The position numbers and the translations under genes were made by a program. The notes under the pieces were generated by a model. It was not told the origin of the DNA and did no database searches. It saw only the letters and a program-made list of their open reading frames with translations. From Pachypanchax playfairii (Eukaryota; Chordata; Actinopteri; Cyprinodontiformes; Aplocheilidae), in assembly GCA_006937955.1 (NCBI GenBank), contig SSNP01000038.1, positions 3,808,036-3,872,035 of the forward strand: DNA of 64,000 nucleotides, given 5' to 3'. This document shows, piece after piece, positions 24,701 through 40,300 of the stretch. Positions within the stretch are counted from its first letter, which is position 1; every line of letters begins with the position of its first letter.

Positions 24701-27700
24701 TTATCAAATGATGGCACTGTAAAGAGCACAGGGATGGTATATCACATAATTCTGTAAAACAGAATATTTTACAGAGTAAAAGAGGTTAAAATTTCACCTG
24801 GTGGGATGTACTGACAGGACCCTGAGGCATTCACCAGGACATTTGTATGAAACGTAGCATCAAACCTCTCATCAGCACTGGATTGAGACAAGAAAAAAGG
24901 TTGGATATGATGTTAAAACTGGAGCAAAACATTTAAATACCAAGAAATATATATGAATTACAAAGAAGAGAAGAAAGAATGTCAAAAAGTAGGAAAAGGC
25001 AGGATATAATTAGAGATCAGCATCGATTAAAATGCAGAAGAAAGCAGCAAAAAGAAAAACAAAACATGAGAACGAAGGTGAAATGATGAAGGTGGGAATT
25101 AATGTTGATCCAGACAGACAGTGATCATGTTAAGTGAACACGTCTGAGACAGACATGAACCAGTCAATGAAAATTTAAAGAAAATTCAGCTCCTCACTGG
25201 ATCATCCCAACATTTCAGAGACAAAAGCATCAAAGTGTCTACAAGGAACCACAAGCTGTAATTATTCTGACTGTAATTACAGTTAACAGTTAACTCTTGT
25301 CAGCTCTGATTGTTTTTAAACTTTAAAAAAAGGCAAAATGTAAGAAAAAAATAGTTTGAAGAACTTTTAAATAAAACTGGGTGGGTGGGTTTCAAAAGAG
25401 CTCAAGAATCATTTTATCTTCTGTTCAAATTGTTGACTCAGAAATAACAACCTTACATTGAACGAACTCAGACGTGTCCCTTTGCATTTTCTGTTTTACT
25501 GCCACAGCATGTTTTCTAAAACTCAGTGTGATTACTGCAATAAAATAAACGAATGGGTGACAAAAGAATAACTTGGACCCGTATCACCAGAGAACAGATC
25601 CGGGGGTTTTGATTTACTGTAACAATGAAGGGGTGGGGGTTTGTTTTCTAGCATGTTTGTGTTTTTTTGTGTCTTTGGAGAAAAGGTCTCTGCAGATCGA
25701 TACATCATTGTTTTTTGGAAACAAACCACAACCAGAAGGCTTTTTCAAAAACAAATAGTGTGGCATTTCAGCTGAGTGACACTCTGTATTCTGTAAAAGT
25801 GATGAAGTAATGTTCCTCAGACTTTATGGGAGAATCCAAATTTGAAGCAACCTAATGGTTTCAGGAATTTGTGTGTAAAATAACCCAAGAATGGAAAATA
25901 TTAAAAAGTGACAAACAAATAACCATTTATTTTAATAGCAGACAATTTGAACAAGGTGATTATGTACAACCGTGACAGTATAAATCCCTTAATCCTCTAC
26001 TGTTATTACAATTCACTGACTTTTATTGTTATTTTGCTAAATGATGGAGCAGAAAAATGGAGAAAAAGTAAGTAAAGTAATTAAGAGAAAATGACAACCT
26101 ATTTATTTGTACATAAGTGAATATTTAGATATACATTTAGATTGTTGTGACATACAGAAAGGAACTGAACGATGTGCAGTGGAGAGTGGATGCATCATGT
26201 TTAAACTATGACTGAATGCTCATTTAAAGTCAGACAGTAGCTCGACTCAAGCCCTCATTTGTTACTGTCTGTTATATTGCCGTCACTTACTACATGAGAC
26301 TGGAGGCAGGAAGGAAGTGAGACGCATACCTAAACTCTGCCTGGAAGCCCTTCGATGGACAGATGGAATATCATTTTAGAGAAGGTGCTTCAGTGTCTTT
26401 TAACAGGACATGCATTGACCTGAAGCCAATCTATAACCCCAAAATCAATCGTTTAAACTCGTTTGATTTGTTTTTATTTGGCTAAGAGTGAAAAAGCTGC
26501 AGTTATTTGTTTCTGCTGCTTAGAACACACAATATATTAACATTTAGCTTTAACACACCTACTGTGCACATTTGGAAGCAAATGAACAGGTTTAGTTTCT
26601 CCTTTTAAGGGCCAAACATGTAGTGTGTTAAAAATAAAAAAATAAATAAATGAAAACAGGAGAAACCATTTTAAGACAGCACATGGTTAAAGTAAAACAG
26701 TTGTGAGATATTTAATCTACACACATAACCAGACTTTACACTCCACTTTCATTTAGAAACATGTCAGTGTTTCCAGATAGAAGAGACAGAAGATATTAGT
26801 GCCTGTGAGTTCTGTGATTTTGTGAATCATTTATGTTAAGTTTTGGTTTTAAACAACCCTGTCTACTCTTTATAAACCTTAGAATCACAGAACTCTCCAG
26901 AATGTGGTCACTGATTGATTTAGAACACTGTTCAGGGAAATAATAAAGAACTGAGCAAAAAAAGTTCTCAAGAACTTCCAGGAGAACTAAACATCCAAGA
27001 CATCATGATGCTGTTTTTAAATTGAAAGCTCTCACTGGGTTTGCAGTCTGTAGTCAGAGAAGACGACGTGTCTGCAGCAAAATATAACCCGCAGCTATAT
27101 CTCTACACGGTCCCAGAAATCTCACGGAGAAGAAAATCCTCCAACGCTCACTGTTTTAAAAAAGTTGCCTGGAGATTTTTCTTGACATCGTACACTCAGC
27201 ATTAAAATAATATAATCAGTATTCTATGGTTATATCTTCTCATGACCATTATTAATAATTAATTAATTTATAATAAAGCTATATTAATTATGCATGTGAA
27301 GCTGGGGCATATTTACCAAACTTGTGTTACTGTGTGTTAACAAACACCAGACACAGTCCACACCCACAGCAGCATGTTTGTCTAAGTGCACAGCTGATAA
27401 GGTGGAACTTTTGCATTTTTAGTTACTTGGCTCGAGTCAAATAATCTAAATAATCTATTTCAGGATGAAGTGCTTCCATTTTTATCTTATGATCCAATAA
27501 ATTTCTCCAATAAGACTTGAACTTTGTTGCAGTTTTGGCTGTGGCATCGCAGTAGATTACAGAAACAGACATTTTGTCATCTGAACAACACAAGAAAATA
27601 AATAAAACTCTCTGGAAAAAATTATTTAACATCAAAGTTTACCACTGATCTTTGTCCCTGCTGTCCAACTGTCAGAGCTAAAGGTTACTTTAAGGTTTAC

Positions 27701-30700
27701 ACTTATTCCACAAAGGCAGCTTTTGCAACTCAGACAGACTGAAAAGGATAAAAATCTTTGAACTGCTGTTTTATGCACAGGTAACAACAGCTGCCAAAAC
27801 CTCCAGATCTCATAAGCAGCAACACACAAAAGGAGTAAATTTATATGAACCAGAGGTTTGAGACATTTGGAAACTCTCTGCCTCCTGCAGCATCAGCAGA
27901 AAGCCGTCACCTGAGTAAGTTCATAAAGTCACAAGTTATTCAGGATCTCCTGCAACCCAGCTGACAAGGACAACATGCTCTCCATGCATGAAACCAAATA
28001 GGTTTGTATTCTAATTCAGACCATTATTATTAGTATTGGTTTCAACAGAACAGGTTTTAGAGCTTTTCAAAATTACCAGAATGCAAACAGCAAGTAATAA
28101 CGTCGCATCAGACAGCTTACCACACCAATCAGAATAATATAGTCTGTGACATGCTTAACTTCTTTTCTAGGCATTATTCATTCACATGTACAATTATATA
28201 TGCAATTATTACGTCTCTTAACAAAAACAGTTTTTAGTTTCTTTTTGGGCGTCTGATCAGTCTGCAGTATGCTGCACCACAACCGGATCTCCAGAAAGAA
28301 ATCTCTTCTTGTGATGTGGATGTGTGAACAGCAGGAAGTGGAAAAGTCTGCACCCATTAATGCAAAAATAAATAAATATCTGGTGTTCAAATAAAATAAA
28401 TAAACAAACCAACATTTGGAACATGTAATTCTGAAAGCTCAGCAGGTGAGAACACTACAGGTAACACCTGGAGTGTTTGGGTGGCAGTTATTCACTTTGC
28501 CAAGTAAAACATGGTGTGATTTGATTTAAAAATGAATTTGCATAAATGCTGCAGGTGATTCCAATTGAGCAGATAATTTATTTTCCTTTGACAGGACTGA
28601 ACTAAGTCTGCTGAAGGCATCACTGTTGGATACAAACATCTTAAAGAAACTCGTTCTACCCTTTTCCAGGCCTACATCAGAGTGCATGTGTTGTTCAATA
28701 AATTTCCCTTCATCTTCATTTTTTATTTGTGCTGATACGTTGCAATGGCCATGACCTAATTTTCCAACAGGGAACATTAAATCTTCTACCTCTGAATTTT
28801 AATCTCCCTCTCTTTTTTACTTGCTTTCTTATTTTACATGAATAAAACCCAACAATTTATTTTCCAGGATTTATAATAAATGCACAAAGAACATCAGATT
28901 CAATCTGGGTCTGCATCAGGACTGTTGTCATTATCGTGTGTGATTGGTGAACTCCACCATAAGCAGCTTAATGTTGTGTGTCATCTCAGTTAGAAGGCTG
29001 AACCGCACAGCGTTCTCCTTTATCACCCCTCCATCTTTTAGACACATTCAAGACTCGAGCCAAGCAGAAAATCATTTCTCATTTCATCATTAGAACAAAA
29101 AATACTCAACATGAGCTAAAACAAATGTAAATACACTTCTGCTGAGTATCATTATGACATTCTTTTAGTGGGAATCAACAGGAGCTCTAAAGACTGAAGT
29201 AGTAAACATCCTGTTGGGCTTTGAGACTTATAATAATGATGATCAACATTTCCATAATATATCTCTTATGATGCTTTTTACTGTCAGCAACGCCATAAAA
29301 AAGCTGTTTTAATCGTATAGACCTGAGCAGCAGATAAATACAACATTAGTATCTCTTAAATTCCTATTTCCTTGCACATTAGCATGATAAATGTTCCATA
29401 AAAACATTTTCTCTTTTAAGCTGTGATTGTGTTCAAGTTTTTTTATTTGCTGTCTCTGATAGCACAGTGTCAGATTTCTAGCTTTAATCAAACATAAATA
29501 TGATTTATATACAGTACAGACCAAAAGTTTGGACACACCTCATTCAAAGAGATTGAGAAGGTGTGTCCAAACTTTTGGTCTGTACTGTATGTTTAAAATA
29601 TTTTATCAAAAGGAAACCAAATACAGGTAATTAATTTTTCTGCAATCAGAAGATATGCTTGACCTCTTGTTCACCTCTCCTGTTGTCCTTTGAGATAGAA
29701 CAATCCTCGTATGAATCAAATAAACCCGCAGCACATTGGAGGTCACAGCTGTTTTGTAAAAGGGTAAATGTTCTTCGTGTTGTTTGTTTACCACATGGCC
29801 AGCTGTGTATAAAAGCTACAGAGCTCGAAAAACTATTTGTGTTTGTATAAAGAAAAAACTTTGAACACATGTAACACTTGAACATAATTACAGCTTGTTG
29901 GCAGGAGGTTACATGAGGTCACTGATTGGTTCTTATGATGACGCTGGTCATGAAAATCCCAGAACACCTGACAGTGTAGCAGAGGTGATCATGATTTATA
30001 AGATACAGCAATTCAAGCTCAAATAATATTAAAAGGTTCATTAAACCACAAACTTTTTTAGTTTTTGGCATTTCAGCTAGAAACATCTGGAAGATTGATA
30101 TAGCTTTATTGTCTCTAGTAATTCTTTTTTTTATATATATATATATAAACCAGTGACTGTTTTAGGTGGAAATAACATGTATTAACTAATTTTTTGTCAC
30201 CATGTCTAAAATATTCTGACACTATCCTAATTATAGTCCAGGAGAAAACGTGGAACATAAATGCAGAAAAATAAGTTGCCAAACATGAATAATTTGCAAC
30301 AGTTTATGAATAAGCAAAAAGGAAACAAGTAGCAAGATAAAAAATAAAACGAAAATCCCAAATCAAACAAGCGCCAGCTAGAACACCAACTAGTTAGCAG
30401 TCCTACACCAGATTTTGTATTTGTAAAACAGGTTTTGTAGTTGTACGTTCAGGCTTGTTCATATGTAGGAAATAATGTGTGTATGTGCAGAAAGTCTATA
30501 TCTGACCCCGTAGCTGGTAACAATAGAGAATGAGAAAAGTAATCTGTGCAACATGTGGTACTGAATGTACAAAAAGAACATGATGTGTCCAATAAAACAA
30601 GAACTAAAGCATCAGATGAAAATGTGTTTCAAAACTAAAATGTAAAAACAAATGAAAATGAAAATGTGAACAGAGAAACGCATGAAAAACACATTAAAAC

Positions 30701-33700
30701 TCATAAACCATTACATGAATTTTAACTTTTTTTTTTTTTTAGGATTCTTTGAGTTTGTCATTTTGAAGCTTTGAACCAGAAATCCAGCGTCTTCTCCGGA
30801 TCTCAAACTTCTTATACTAATCTCCGATTTACAGTGCAAGTTATTATTGAAAATTGTACAGCTGTGAATTTAATGAATATTATTAATCATGTAAGCCACT
30901 TCTCCTTCGTGGGCATGAATAAAAAAAGCAGAACAGAAAAGAAGCCAACCTGTTGTAGAGGAGGATATCTGGGACCCAAATAAGATTGGACGGGAAGCGG
31001 AGGTTCTGAACTCCAGGGTAGTTTTCTGGGTTCCATGAGAGGTAAATATCTGTCCAACCCTGGATAAAATGACAGAGTCATCAAAAATCAGAGAGGTTAT
31101 GATGTGATAACAACATGATAATCAAAATATAAAAGTAAAAACTGCTTTGATTGTTAATGAAAATACACCACAGTTAGGACAGTGATTATCTGCATCAGAG
31201 CATATTTTTAAATGTGCACAGAAACTGTATCAGAGGCCCAAATACACAAGAACTAATCTTTTAAAAATGTGATCAATCTTAAGCCATCAGACGTCAAACA
31301 TTCTCCCATTACGCAGGTTATTAGCTGTTGGCTGTTACACTTTGTCTCCAGCTCTCATAATGAATCACAGAGATGAAACTTTGCCATGACACCATTTATT
31401 GGTACCAATTCTCTAAACAGCCATTTGGGTTTGGGCCCATTTACCAAGAGGTGAACTGAGTCCATCATTACAGAAATTAAAAGCAGAGTGACTGGGCTGC
31501 TTCTGCCTTTAGACAATGTTTTAAATGTGTATCATCATTGTGATTTGCAGTTAAAATAGTAGGTGAAGAAATGTTTTATTCAATGTATTTGTAGTTAAAT
31601 TGTAGAAGTTGCTTTAGATGTTGAACCTTAAGTGTGTCAAGTATGTGTGTACGCATGGTAATTGTGTTTCATCTCCATAAAAATCTGTGTTTGGAAATGT
31701 TTCTAAGCGAATACCTTTCCCCTAGCTTCTGTTCATGTAAACATGTCTCTGTCCATTTCAGTAATTTAACAATTAAAAAAACATTTTTTTCTTCTTCAAA
31801 AGACATTTTATCTTTGAGTCTGCAGACATACAGTATGTCTCCACTGATGCAGCTAATGACTTAATCACTACACTTGTCTTTGGGGAGTTGGCAGTTTGGT
31901 GCTTCTTTTCATGTTTGTTGGCTGGAGAAGAACAACTAGCAGCCAACATAACTAATCACAGCTCACTAACTTTGTAGTTCATCAGAAACAGATGAAGAGG
32001 ACATGAGGCTGTGTAAGGTAACAGATGCCTAAGAATAGGTTTGGAGTTACATAACAGAAATGTGTGAAAGCGTCACTAATGTGGCACAAAGTTCTTAAGT
32101 TGGTGTGAAATAGGCTCAATGTACAGAGGATTAAGGACAATTTTTCTCAGTATGTTTACTACAAACGTGACAAATCACAAATCCAACAGAAGCAACAGCT
32201 AAAATAAATGCTTTAATTCAATATTTTTCCTTTGATTGCTTTTTGTTGTCTGAAACGAGGAGTGCATCTCTCGAGTGTTCATCCCTCTTCCACTTCAAAG
32301 CATCCTCAACAGCAGCACGCGGAATACAAATTCAGAGAAACTGCATGTGATTTCTGTGTGTTCACTCGCAGCCGATGCAGGTGAGCAAACTGTCCAACCA
32401 ACATGGCTTTAGCTGAAACCTTTTGTTTGTTTTAAGTTGTCATAAAGGTTGTTTGTGCTGCTGAATTCACTCATAATCTGCTTCAGGTAACAAAGTTTAG
32501 TCTATGTTACCATGGTAATACAACCTGGTTCAAATAAGACCCAAACAATCTAATATAGATCTGTTTTTTTTTATTTTGGATTATTCTTCATTTTATCTAA
32601 TAAATCTACAACCCAATACTCACCATGGATGCAGCAGGTTTGGTTTGACTGATTGTCTTTTGCTGGATAATGTACTTCTTAAGTCTCCTTCAAAAACTTC
32701 TACATCTGCAAAGCCCCATAAGCCCTTGCACCAAAGTAGATGTTGGTATTAAAGAGGTAGCTACCTGAATAATTTATACATTCATAACCTGTAAGGCAGT
32801 GAGGAGCTAACTCAACCTGACTGTGACATCTTTAATGTGCTCTTCTGACTGAAGCTGTTGTAATAATGAGGTTGTTTCATGTACCTGGATGGACTGATGT
32901 AACATTTTCCTCAAGTCACTGAGCATTGTAATACATATTTCTTGTACCATTAACATCATTTCAACTTTCTATTAAAAGATGAAAATGCAAATAGCTCCAT
33001 TTACCCATGCTTAGAATTTTGTGCGGGAAATTTTTAGGAAACTGACACGTGAAAAAAGTCCACAGATTATATAAAAGCAGCTTAACAATCACAAACAGGC
33101 AGAAAAGATTTAAAAAATATGTATTAGGTATTAATAAGTATTAAATATCCTGTATCCTGCTATGTTACAGCTTTCAACATCTGGGACATCTAGGCACATA
33201 TATAATAAAATGATATTGTTGGCGTTTTATAGTATTTATTTGTCCTGAGATATAACTTGTATCCTGGAGTTATTCTTTGACCAGGAAATAAAACATTCTG
33301 TTTACCTAAAATCCCGCCTCTCCCCTGTAAGTGCCGCCCATTTCATGACGTAGCCTCGAGCCCCGGCCTGGCTGCAGAAGGCTTTTCTGTGGGTGGTGGT
33401 GATGTAACGGCCACTTGTGAGGTGGAGCTCATTTGAAATGTGAAACCCACTGTGAGGACAATAAAAGTGTGGCCAGAGGGGACAGACGCTGTGCTCCAGG
33501 ACCAGTTCAAAAATACAGACTGGAACAGACTTGGACCAGTACGCCTCATCTGTACTGGACCATATCTCCATGACCACAGATAGTGTTACCACCCAGAAAC
33601 AGGTCACCATGTACCCCAACCAGAAGACTTGGACAAATCTGGAAGTCCATCTCCTCCTGAAGGCCCACAATACCACCTTTAGGTTAGGGGATGCATGACC

Positions 33701-36700
33701 TGTACATTACAACCAGGGCTAAGCTGAAGAGGAGCATCAAGAATGCCAAACACCACTACAAAAGGAAGGTAGAAGAACACTTCTCCAACTCTGATCCTCG
33801 ATATATTCTTTGTGGCACATTATCTAAGTATGATCAGATAGTTTGTTAAAACTGCATTTGTGAAAAAGCTAAAAATGAATACATACTGTATATAGGAACA
33901 TTAAGAAGGACCAATTAGACTGGACTAATTTACTGATTAAAAACAAGACATTTACATGAGAAACAGCCATGAAAACATTTTAAACCTATCGCCTGCAACA
34001 TGCTTGTAATAAAAGGTTTATTGTAGTATCTAATCCACAAAAATAGTTTGACCCAGTTAAAGATTTTAATATCAGCTTTACACTGTCACATGAAGCAGTA
34101 AAGTGTCATAGAAGCCACAGGACAAAAAAACATGTCTTCTAAAAATATCCTCCCTGACAATTATCACACTGATCCCACCAAGAGTTTTCAGGGCAGAGAC
34201 ATACCAGTTGCAGCCAGGCGTTTGTGATCAACACTTGGTTCTTCTCATCCTAGAGAGGAACAACAGGAGATGGAGAATTATCAGAAGGAAGTAGAAGCTA
34301 ATATTAAAGGAGAAAATGCTGCAGGGAACAAGAAAATCAAATTAATTATGTCTGCATGAAAAGCACATGATCGTGAGACAGACAGGCAGTGAAGTTAACC
34401 TTCACTAAAGGTGAATAAGAACTGACAGTGATCCACTGCAGCTTCCTTTGTGCAATATTTCAGAAACGTCATTTAAAGCACTGCCAGAACCATAATAAGG
34501 CAACATTAAATAAATGGAGCACCAAGTTGCACTTTATATAGGCAAAGGACAGTGAAAGAATGAGACAGATTGCTGTAATTTGTTACAACCACATACATCC
34601 AGGTGCTTTCAAGGGTCAACACAAGGTCAAATGCTCACAACAAAATAAGGGGAGAGTAAAGAAAAAAAAAACATCACATCAGATGACAAAGAGAAAACAA
34701 GCAGAACCGACTGAAAAAGAACAAATATGATGATTTGAGAGAGTCAAAACTGAAAGTGTTGCTTGTCTTTTTATAGCTGCAAGTCATTTCAACACAGTTA
34801 GATTTTATCGTTTTACAAAGATGTTCACTGCATTTTATGCTGTCTGTGTTTCTCCACCGAATCGCTGAAGTAACTTGATCACATTATCTTTTAACCATGA
34901 CTGAATCTGGAACAATACAGCTGCTTCAATCCTTTGAAATGTTTCTTTTAAGTTGCTGTGATAAAATCTTCATATGTACATTAATTATGTTTTTTTCTGT
35001 TTCAATTAAATTAAAAAATGACAATGTTCTAATTGTTTCATCTTGCTTTTTTTTCCTCATTCCAGATACTGAAAAGTCTTCTATCCTGTGAAATCGGAAC
35101 AAAGTGTTGTGTTTGTTTATGAACATTTATAAAGACTGATTTTACAGTGATTTATTCAGGTCCACAGAATCCTCCCTGAAAAACTCCTTCAACATTTCTA
35201 GGTCCATTTTTTTTTGTTTTCTTACATAAAAATGTTATTATATTGCATGAAAACTCTATAGGATTTATCCAAAATGTTGCCTTTGGATCTGATAATCCCT
35301 CTTAAACAAACTGCATGATCTAAAAGTCAGGATGTCCAATTTGTGCAACTGTCAGCAAACGTCAATCTGCAAACATCAAACAGATCTAAAACTATTAATA
35401 ATTACTTTCAAATCTTTAGCTGTACCAGCTACCAGAACCAGCTGCAGCTTTCCTCCTCAGAGATTTGCATGTATTTCCTGGTCATACGTGGATTTTCTCT
35501 GAGTAATCTGGTTTCTTCTCACAGTCCAAATACATACGCATTAGGATAAATGGTGATTCAAAGTTGGTCCTTAATAAAAGTGAGAGAGTGAGAATAGTCT
35601 GCACTGGAGATCCTTGACCAGGGTCAGACAAAACACTGACCAATAAACTATGTTGCTTAAATCTTTTTAACACGTTGGAATAACAAAATCTTAGAATATT
35701 AAGTAGAATGGAAGAAAAGCCCAGTCTTGATTCTAGCCTCTCTCCTATTGCATGTGTAATTATTACTCAAATCTGCGCAATTAATTTTCCCTAAAACCTA
35801 TTTAAAGAATTAGGTTTTTATAGACATTTAATTTCTGACATTACCTTAAAAAAAATCTAGATTTTTTTTCCGTGAAAAATGATTTTTTTTTCATATAAAT
35901 ATTTGTAAAGGAAACTCTAGAAGAATTACAATTAGAATAACAGTCATTATAAAATTAATAATGAATATATAAATATGAAATATACCTGTATTTTCACAAA
36001 ATATCAGGTGTCTTACAAAACCCCAATAAGATTGTTTATGAAGCACCTTTCTATTAATTCTGAGTCGTTATCAGGAGATTCAATGATTTGAGAGATTTTT
36101 GTCATGAATTCTAAACAAAACAAGTGTTCTTTTAAAATTCTCAGAATCAGTCAGCTTCCCTTTTTCTTCACAGCCTCCTTCCCTCCTCCCTAACTCCCTC
36201 CACACTTCAATCTTATCTCCACCTGTCCTTTGTGATATGTGCCTCCTTTAAAGAGACTCTCTTCTCTGAGGCTGAAATAGAACAGCCTCCCCATTGTGAG
36301 CTTTACAATGCAACATATTTCTGTCCCTTTAGCGTGTGATCTGTAGTGTTCAGTTTGGCTGTTTTCTACCTGCCTTCTCAGTTGTTTGTTGGATTTCATT
36401 CATATGAAACAGGCATCAGAAAAAAACAGTGATAAAAATGCTAATCTCGTATAGCTACTACACTGATTGACAAGATACCAGATAGTGAAAGCTAGTATGT
36501 GTATTCTTTTACATATAGTCATGGACATAAACATCATTTACTCTTATATAAATTGATACTTTACTAGAAATTATCTGGTAGATTTGCTTCAGATATTTTT
36601 ATCTGACTAATTCTTTCTCATTATCTTGCAGGGAATTACTCACTGATTTGTTTTGGGTTTTTTGCATCGGTTAAGAAAACTGTTGTTTAATTTGTACTAA

Positions 36701-37257
36701 ATCAACAGACATGAAGAAAAGAAATGAAGTGTAGTACTATCAAATACTATCCAAAACGTAAGAATAACATTTTATTTTGTCTTGTTTTTTGACAGTTTAA
36801 CAGATGAGATCAAATTTCAGCTGGATAATCAGAGTGAGTCCAGTAAGGGCACTGTGTGTCCTCCATGGGTTAGTTATGAGCATCTACTATGTTTACTTTT
36901 TGTTTCAGGTTTTACACATTTAAATATAAAAAATGCTGAACTTCCAGTTCCTATCTTCACCTGTTGGAACCAGCATCCAGTCTGGATTCGGACAAACACC
37001 CTCTTTACTTCTGAGTTAGGACAAAAACTTTGTTTAGAAAAGCTCCATTTTTCCAGACTCTTCTATTGATTTGTGTTTGTAGGTAAATCTTCCCACAGAT
37101 CTTTACTAATCTGTTCACATAAAACGATGACCAATCTGGATTTGTTTGTCTGAGTTTGTTATTTTTCATGGTCCTGAACTTGGTCTTTGGGCATCAAACT
37201 GTCCCAGTTTCGTGCTTACAGAGTTACCCAGGAGCAGATGGAGAAATCAAAGGCCAC

Positions 37258-37322
<65 letters not shown>

Positions 37323-40300
37323 GCACAGCAAGCTTTACATTATTCACAACTGCCCAGTAAGCACTAATTCAACTGGTTTTGCCAGCTTATCTATTATGTA
37401 TTTTAGCCAGCAAACAGCATATTTAACAACAATGCATATAGAAGATGTAAAGCATATATAAAGCAGGGTCTGTGACAAACACCAACACAATATTATTTTT
37501 TAGAAAAGAAGGCAGCTGAAAATCCAGTTGTAAAAGAAAAGAAAAACACAAAATAGTTCTCTGGGAGCAAGTTGAAACCATTGAAATATTTTCCAAAACT
37601 TAGAAGACTTGACATTAATAGTGCAGTCAGAAGAACAGTTTACAGCTCAGTGTACAGCTCCTTCCACCATATTGTTACCATGACGAGAGAGCTTGTGACA
37701 GGACTGGTTCAGGGATGTGACGAGTGTCAGATTTGGTGTTTGGGTTCAGCACTCTGGGGGTTTTCGGTGCAGCTAATGAGCACTATATTGCCAAAAGTGT
37801 TAGGACACTTTTTCGAGTAACTCAGTCCAGGTGTGTGATATTATTGTCAAAAGTTCCTTATAGGAATCAGTGACAAATTAGTGCCTAAAGCAAATTTTAG
37901 TGTCTGCACACGTTGCATTTCTATTTTGTGAGTTTTATATCCTGGACAGTCTTTTACAAAAGGAAGTATTTAAATAACTGACTGATTTGCTGAAGTTTGA
38001 CCTACACTGTTCATAGCAGCATTTACAGTAAAAAACAACCTCATGACTTTTGTTCATGATCTACGGTTGTAATATTTGCTGCAAGTAGACTTTAATGTGC
38101 GTCGGAACTTTTTTAGAAGATGCTACAGCTGATTGAGGACATTTTTGTCCACAAACATTTCCAAATGTCTCCAGAGAACAAGACACTCTCATTCCCCATG
38201 TTTTTAACTTGTGAATAATTGTCATAGTAAATCTGGTTCTTAGAATAATGACTCATATTAAGATGAACATTCATCCTCGGGTGTAAGTTTCCTCAAAGGC
38301 CAAAATTATTGAATAAAATACTCTAAACACATCAAAATAAATATAAAAAATGACATATTGAGTTTTTCTTTGAACTAATGGCAAGTGTGATTGTGTTATT
38401 TTGATTTAAGTGAAGTCTTGAAAGGCTGTTCCCTTTAGAATGAGTAAATGGAGTTTGACATAAATAAATGACACTTTTTAGGATCTTGAAAGAGAGTTAA
38501 AAAAATCTGAAGATCTGGATGAGATCATGATGAAAGCTTTGAATTCTAACATAATGATTTTATCCCTAAAGGGATTTTTTATCTATTGGTAATGTTGTTG
38601 AATAATCATTTAAAAAAACATGTCATGCCAGTCACTGGCACAGCAATAAATGTTTCCAAATATACCTTCCCACAGGAGATAAGAAATAAAAGCAGCAGGA
38701 AAAATCTGAGATGGAAATGAAGTAATTGCCAAGTCGACTTTATACACTGTGCATATGTCGGTTAAGAAATTTATGACAAAGCTTTTAATCTCATTTCTAC
38801 ACCCACACACACAAGTGGGTGGTATTTTAATATGAGCAATGCATTTAAGTAATTTTGTTTTCTACAGATTCCCCGATCTCAACTTTTTCTTCTCAGAAGA
38901 AACATTTTGAAGGTGTTGTTCTTAAAAAACTCTTTATGGACCATTGACACAGGGCGCTTCAGAATTTGGTCATTGTCGGGTTCAGCACACTGTTCAGAGG
39001 AATATTAGAAAACTGAGCTAAAAAAAGTTACAATTTAAAAACGTTCAGGAGAACTAAACATCCAATACATCATGTTACTGGTGTTGAAATGAAATCTCTC
39101 ACTGGGTTTGCAGTCTGTAGTCAGAAAGGAAGACGTGTCTGCAGCAAAATCTAACCCTCAGCTATATGCATGCTCTGCATGGTCCCAAAAATCTCATGGT
39201 GGAGAAGATTTTCATGACATCTTGCACGCAGCATCAAAACACCAAATATTCTAAATTATATTCTCTCCTCGTCATCTCTATTTACTATTAATGAATGATA
39301 TTAAAGCTATATTAACTATGAAGCTGGGGAATATTTACCAAAACCTGAGTTAGACTGCATGTTGCTTTTAGAAGGGGAGATATGCATGATGGAGAACAGG
39401 AGGGAAGACATAATGAAGAACAGGGAGAGTCCTGATGGAATAAGGATTACAAGATATCCATTTAAAACACAGATGTGTTCCTTTAACAGCTGCAGGTTTA
39501 ACATGAAAAAGACTGAACAATGACAGAGATCTGGAAGGTGGACAACTATTAGTTTAACAGGGTTGTTGCATATTATTATTGTAAAATATGAGGCAGAGGA
39601 CAGAGAAGATGCTTTGAATCAACCCGTTTTACTTTACAGACCATTTCAAATGTGGATCTAGACAATGAATGTCATGTTTGTTTAGCTTTAAGGGAGTTGT
39701 GTTGATCCAGTTTTGATTATTTTATTACAAGTTATTGCCACAGTGATGTACTGATTACCTGTAGAAAGTTACCTAATGACTGACTGCAGAAGATAGTAAC
39801 CATATTTGTGATCCGCACACCTGTTTTGCTGTCAGTAATCACCTGTCCCAGTACATACCCTCGATTTATTAACCTTGTCAGATTTCCTGTTAATCTCTAG
39901 TCATGTTACTTGGTTCAGTTTGTTTTGCCTTTGGACTTCTTGTCCCTTTAATTAGTTCAAAAAACATTTCCCTTTTCTGAAAAACAGCTCAAGTGGGAGA
40001 TGTCACCATCTATTCTGAATAACCTAAAAAATCTGCACAGATTTTTACGGTACTTGAAAACTTAGGTCTCTCGTTTTTGTGGGTTTTTTTTATATATTTT
40101 TTTTTTTTGTTTGTTTGTTTGTTTGGTTGTTTGGTTGGTTTTTTTTTTTTGCAAGGCAAAGTTTAAAGATAATTTGAAAACTTTAAATTAAACTAATTGG
40201 GTTTTATTATAATTTTGATGCCAATAGCAGTTTAAATTTTCCAGTGTATTCTTTAAAAATCTGCTCACATAAAAAAAATCCTAATATAAATATGTGTATG

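Noticed and set aside
33302..33676. 124-codon minus-strand frame
   Set aside because: GC-rich block next to a LINE scrap; its Trp/Cys-rich translation matches nothing known to me.
37146..37461. His/Thr-repeat open reading frames
   Set aside because: Translation of the AC microsatellite.
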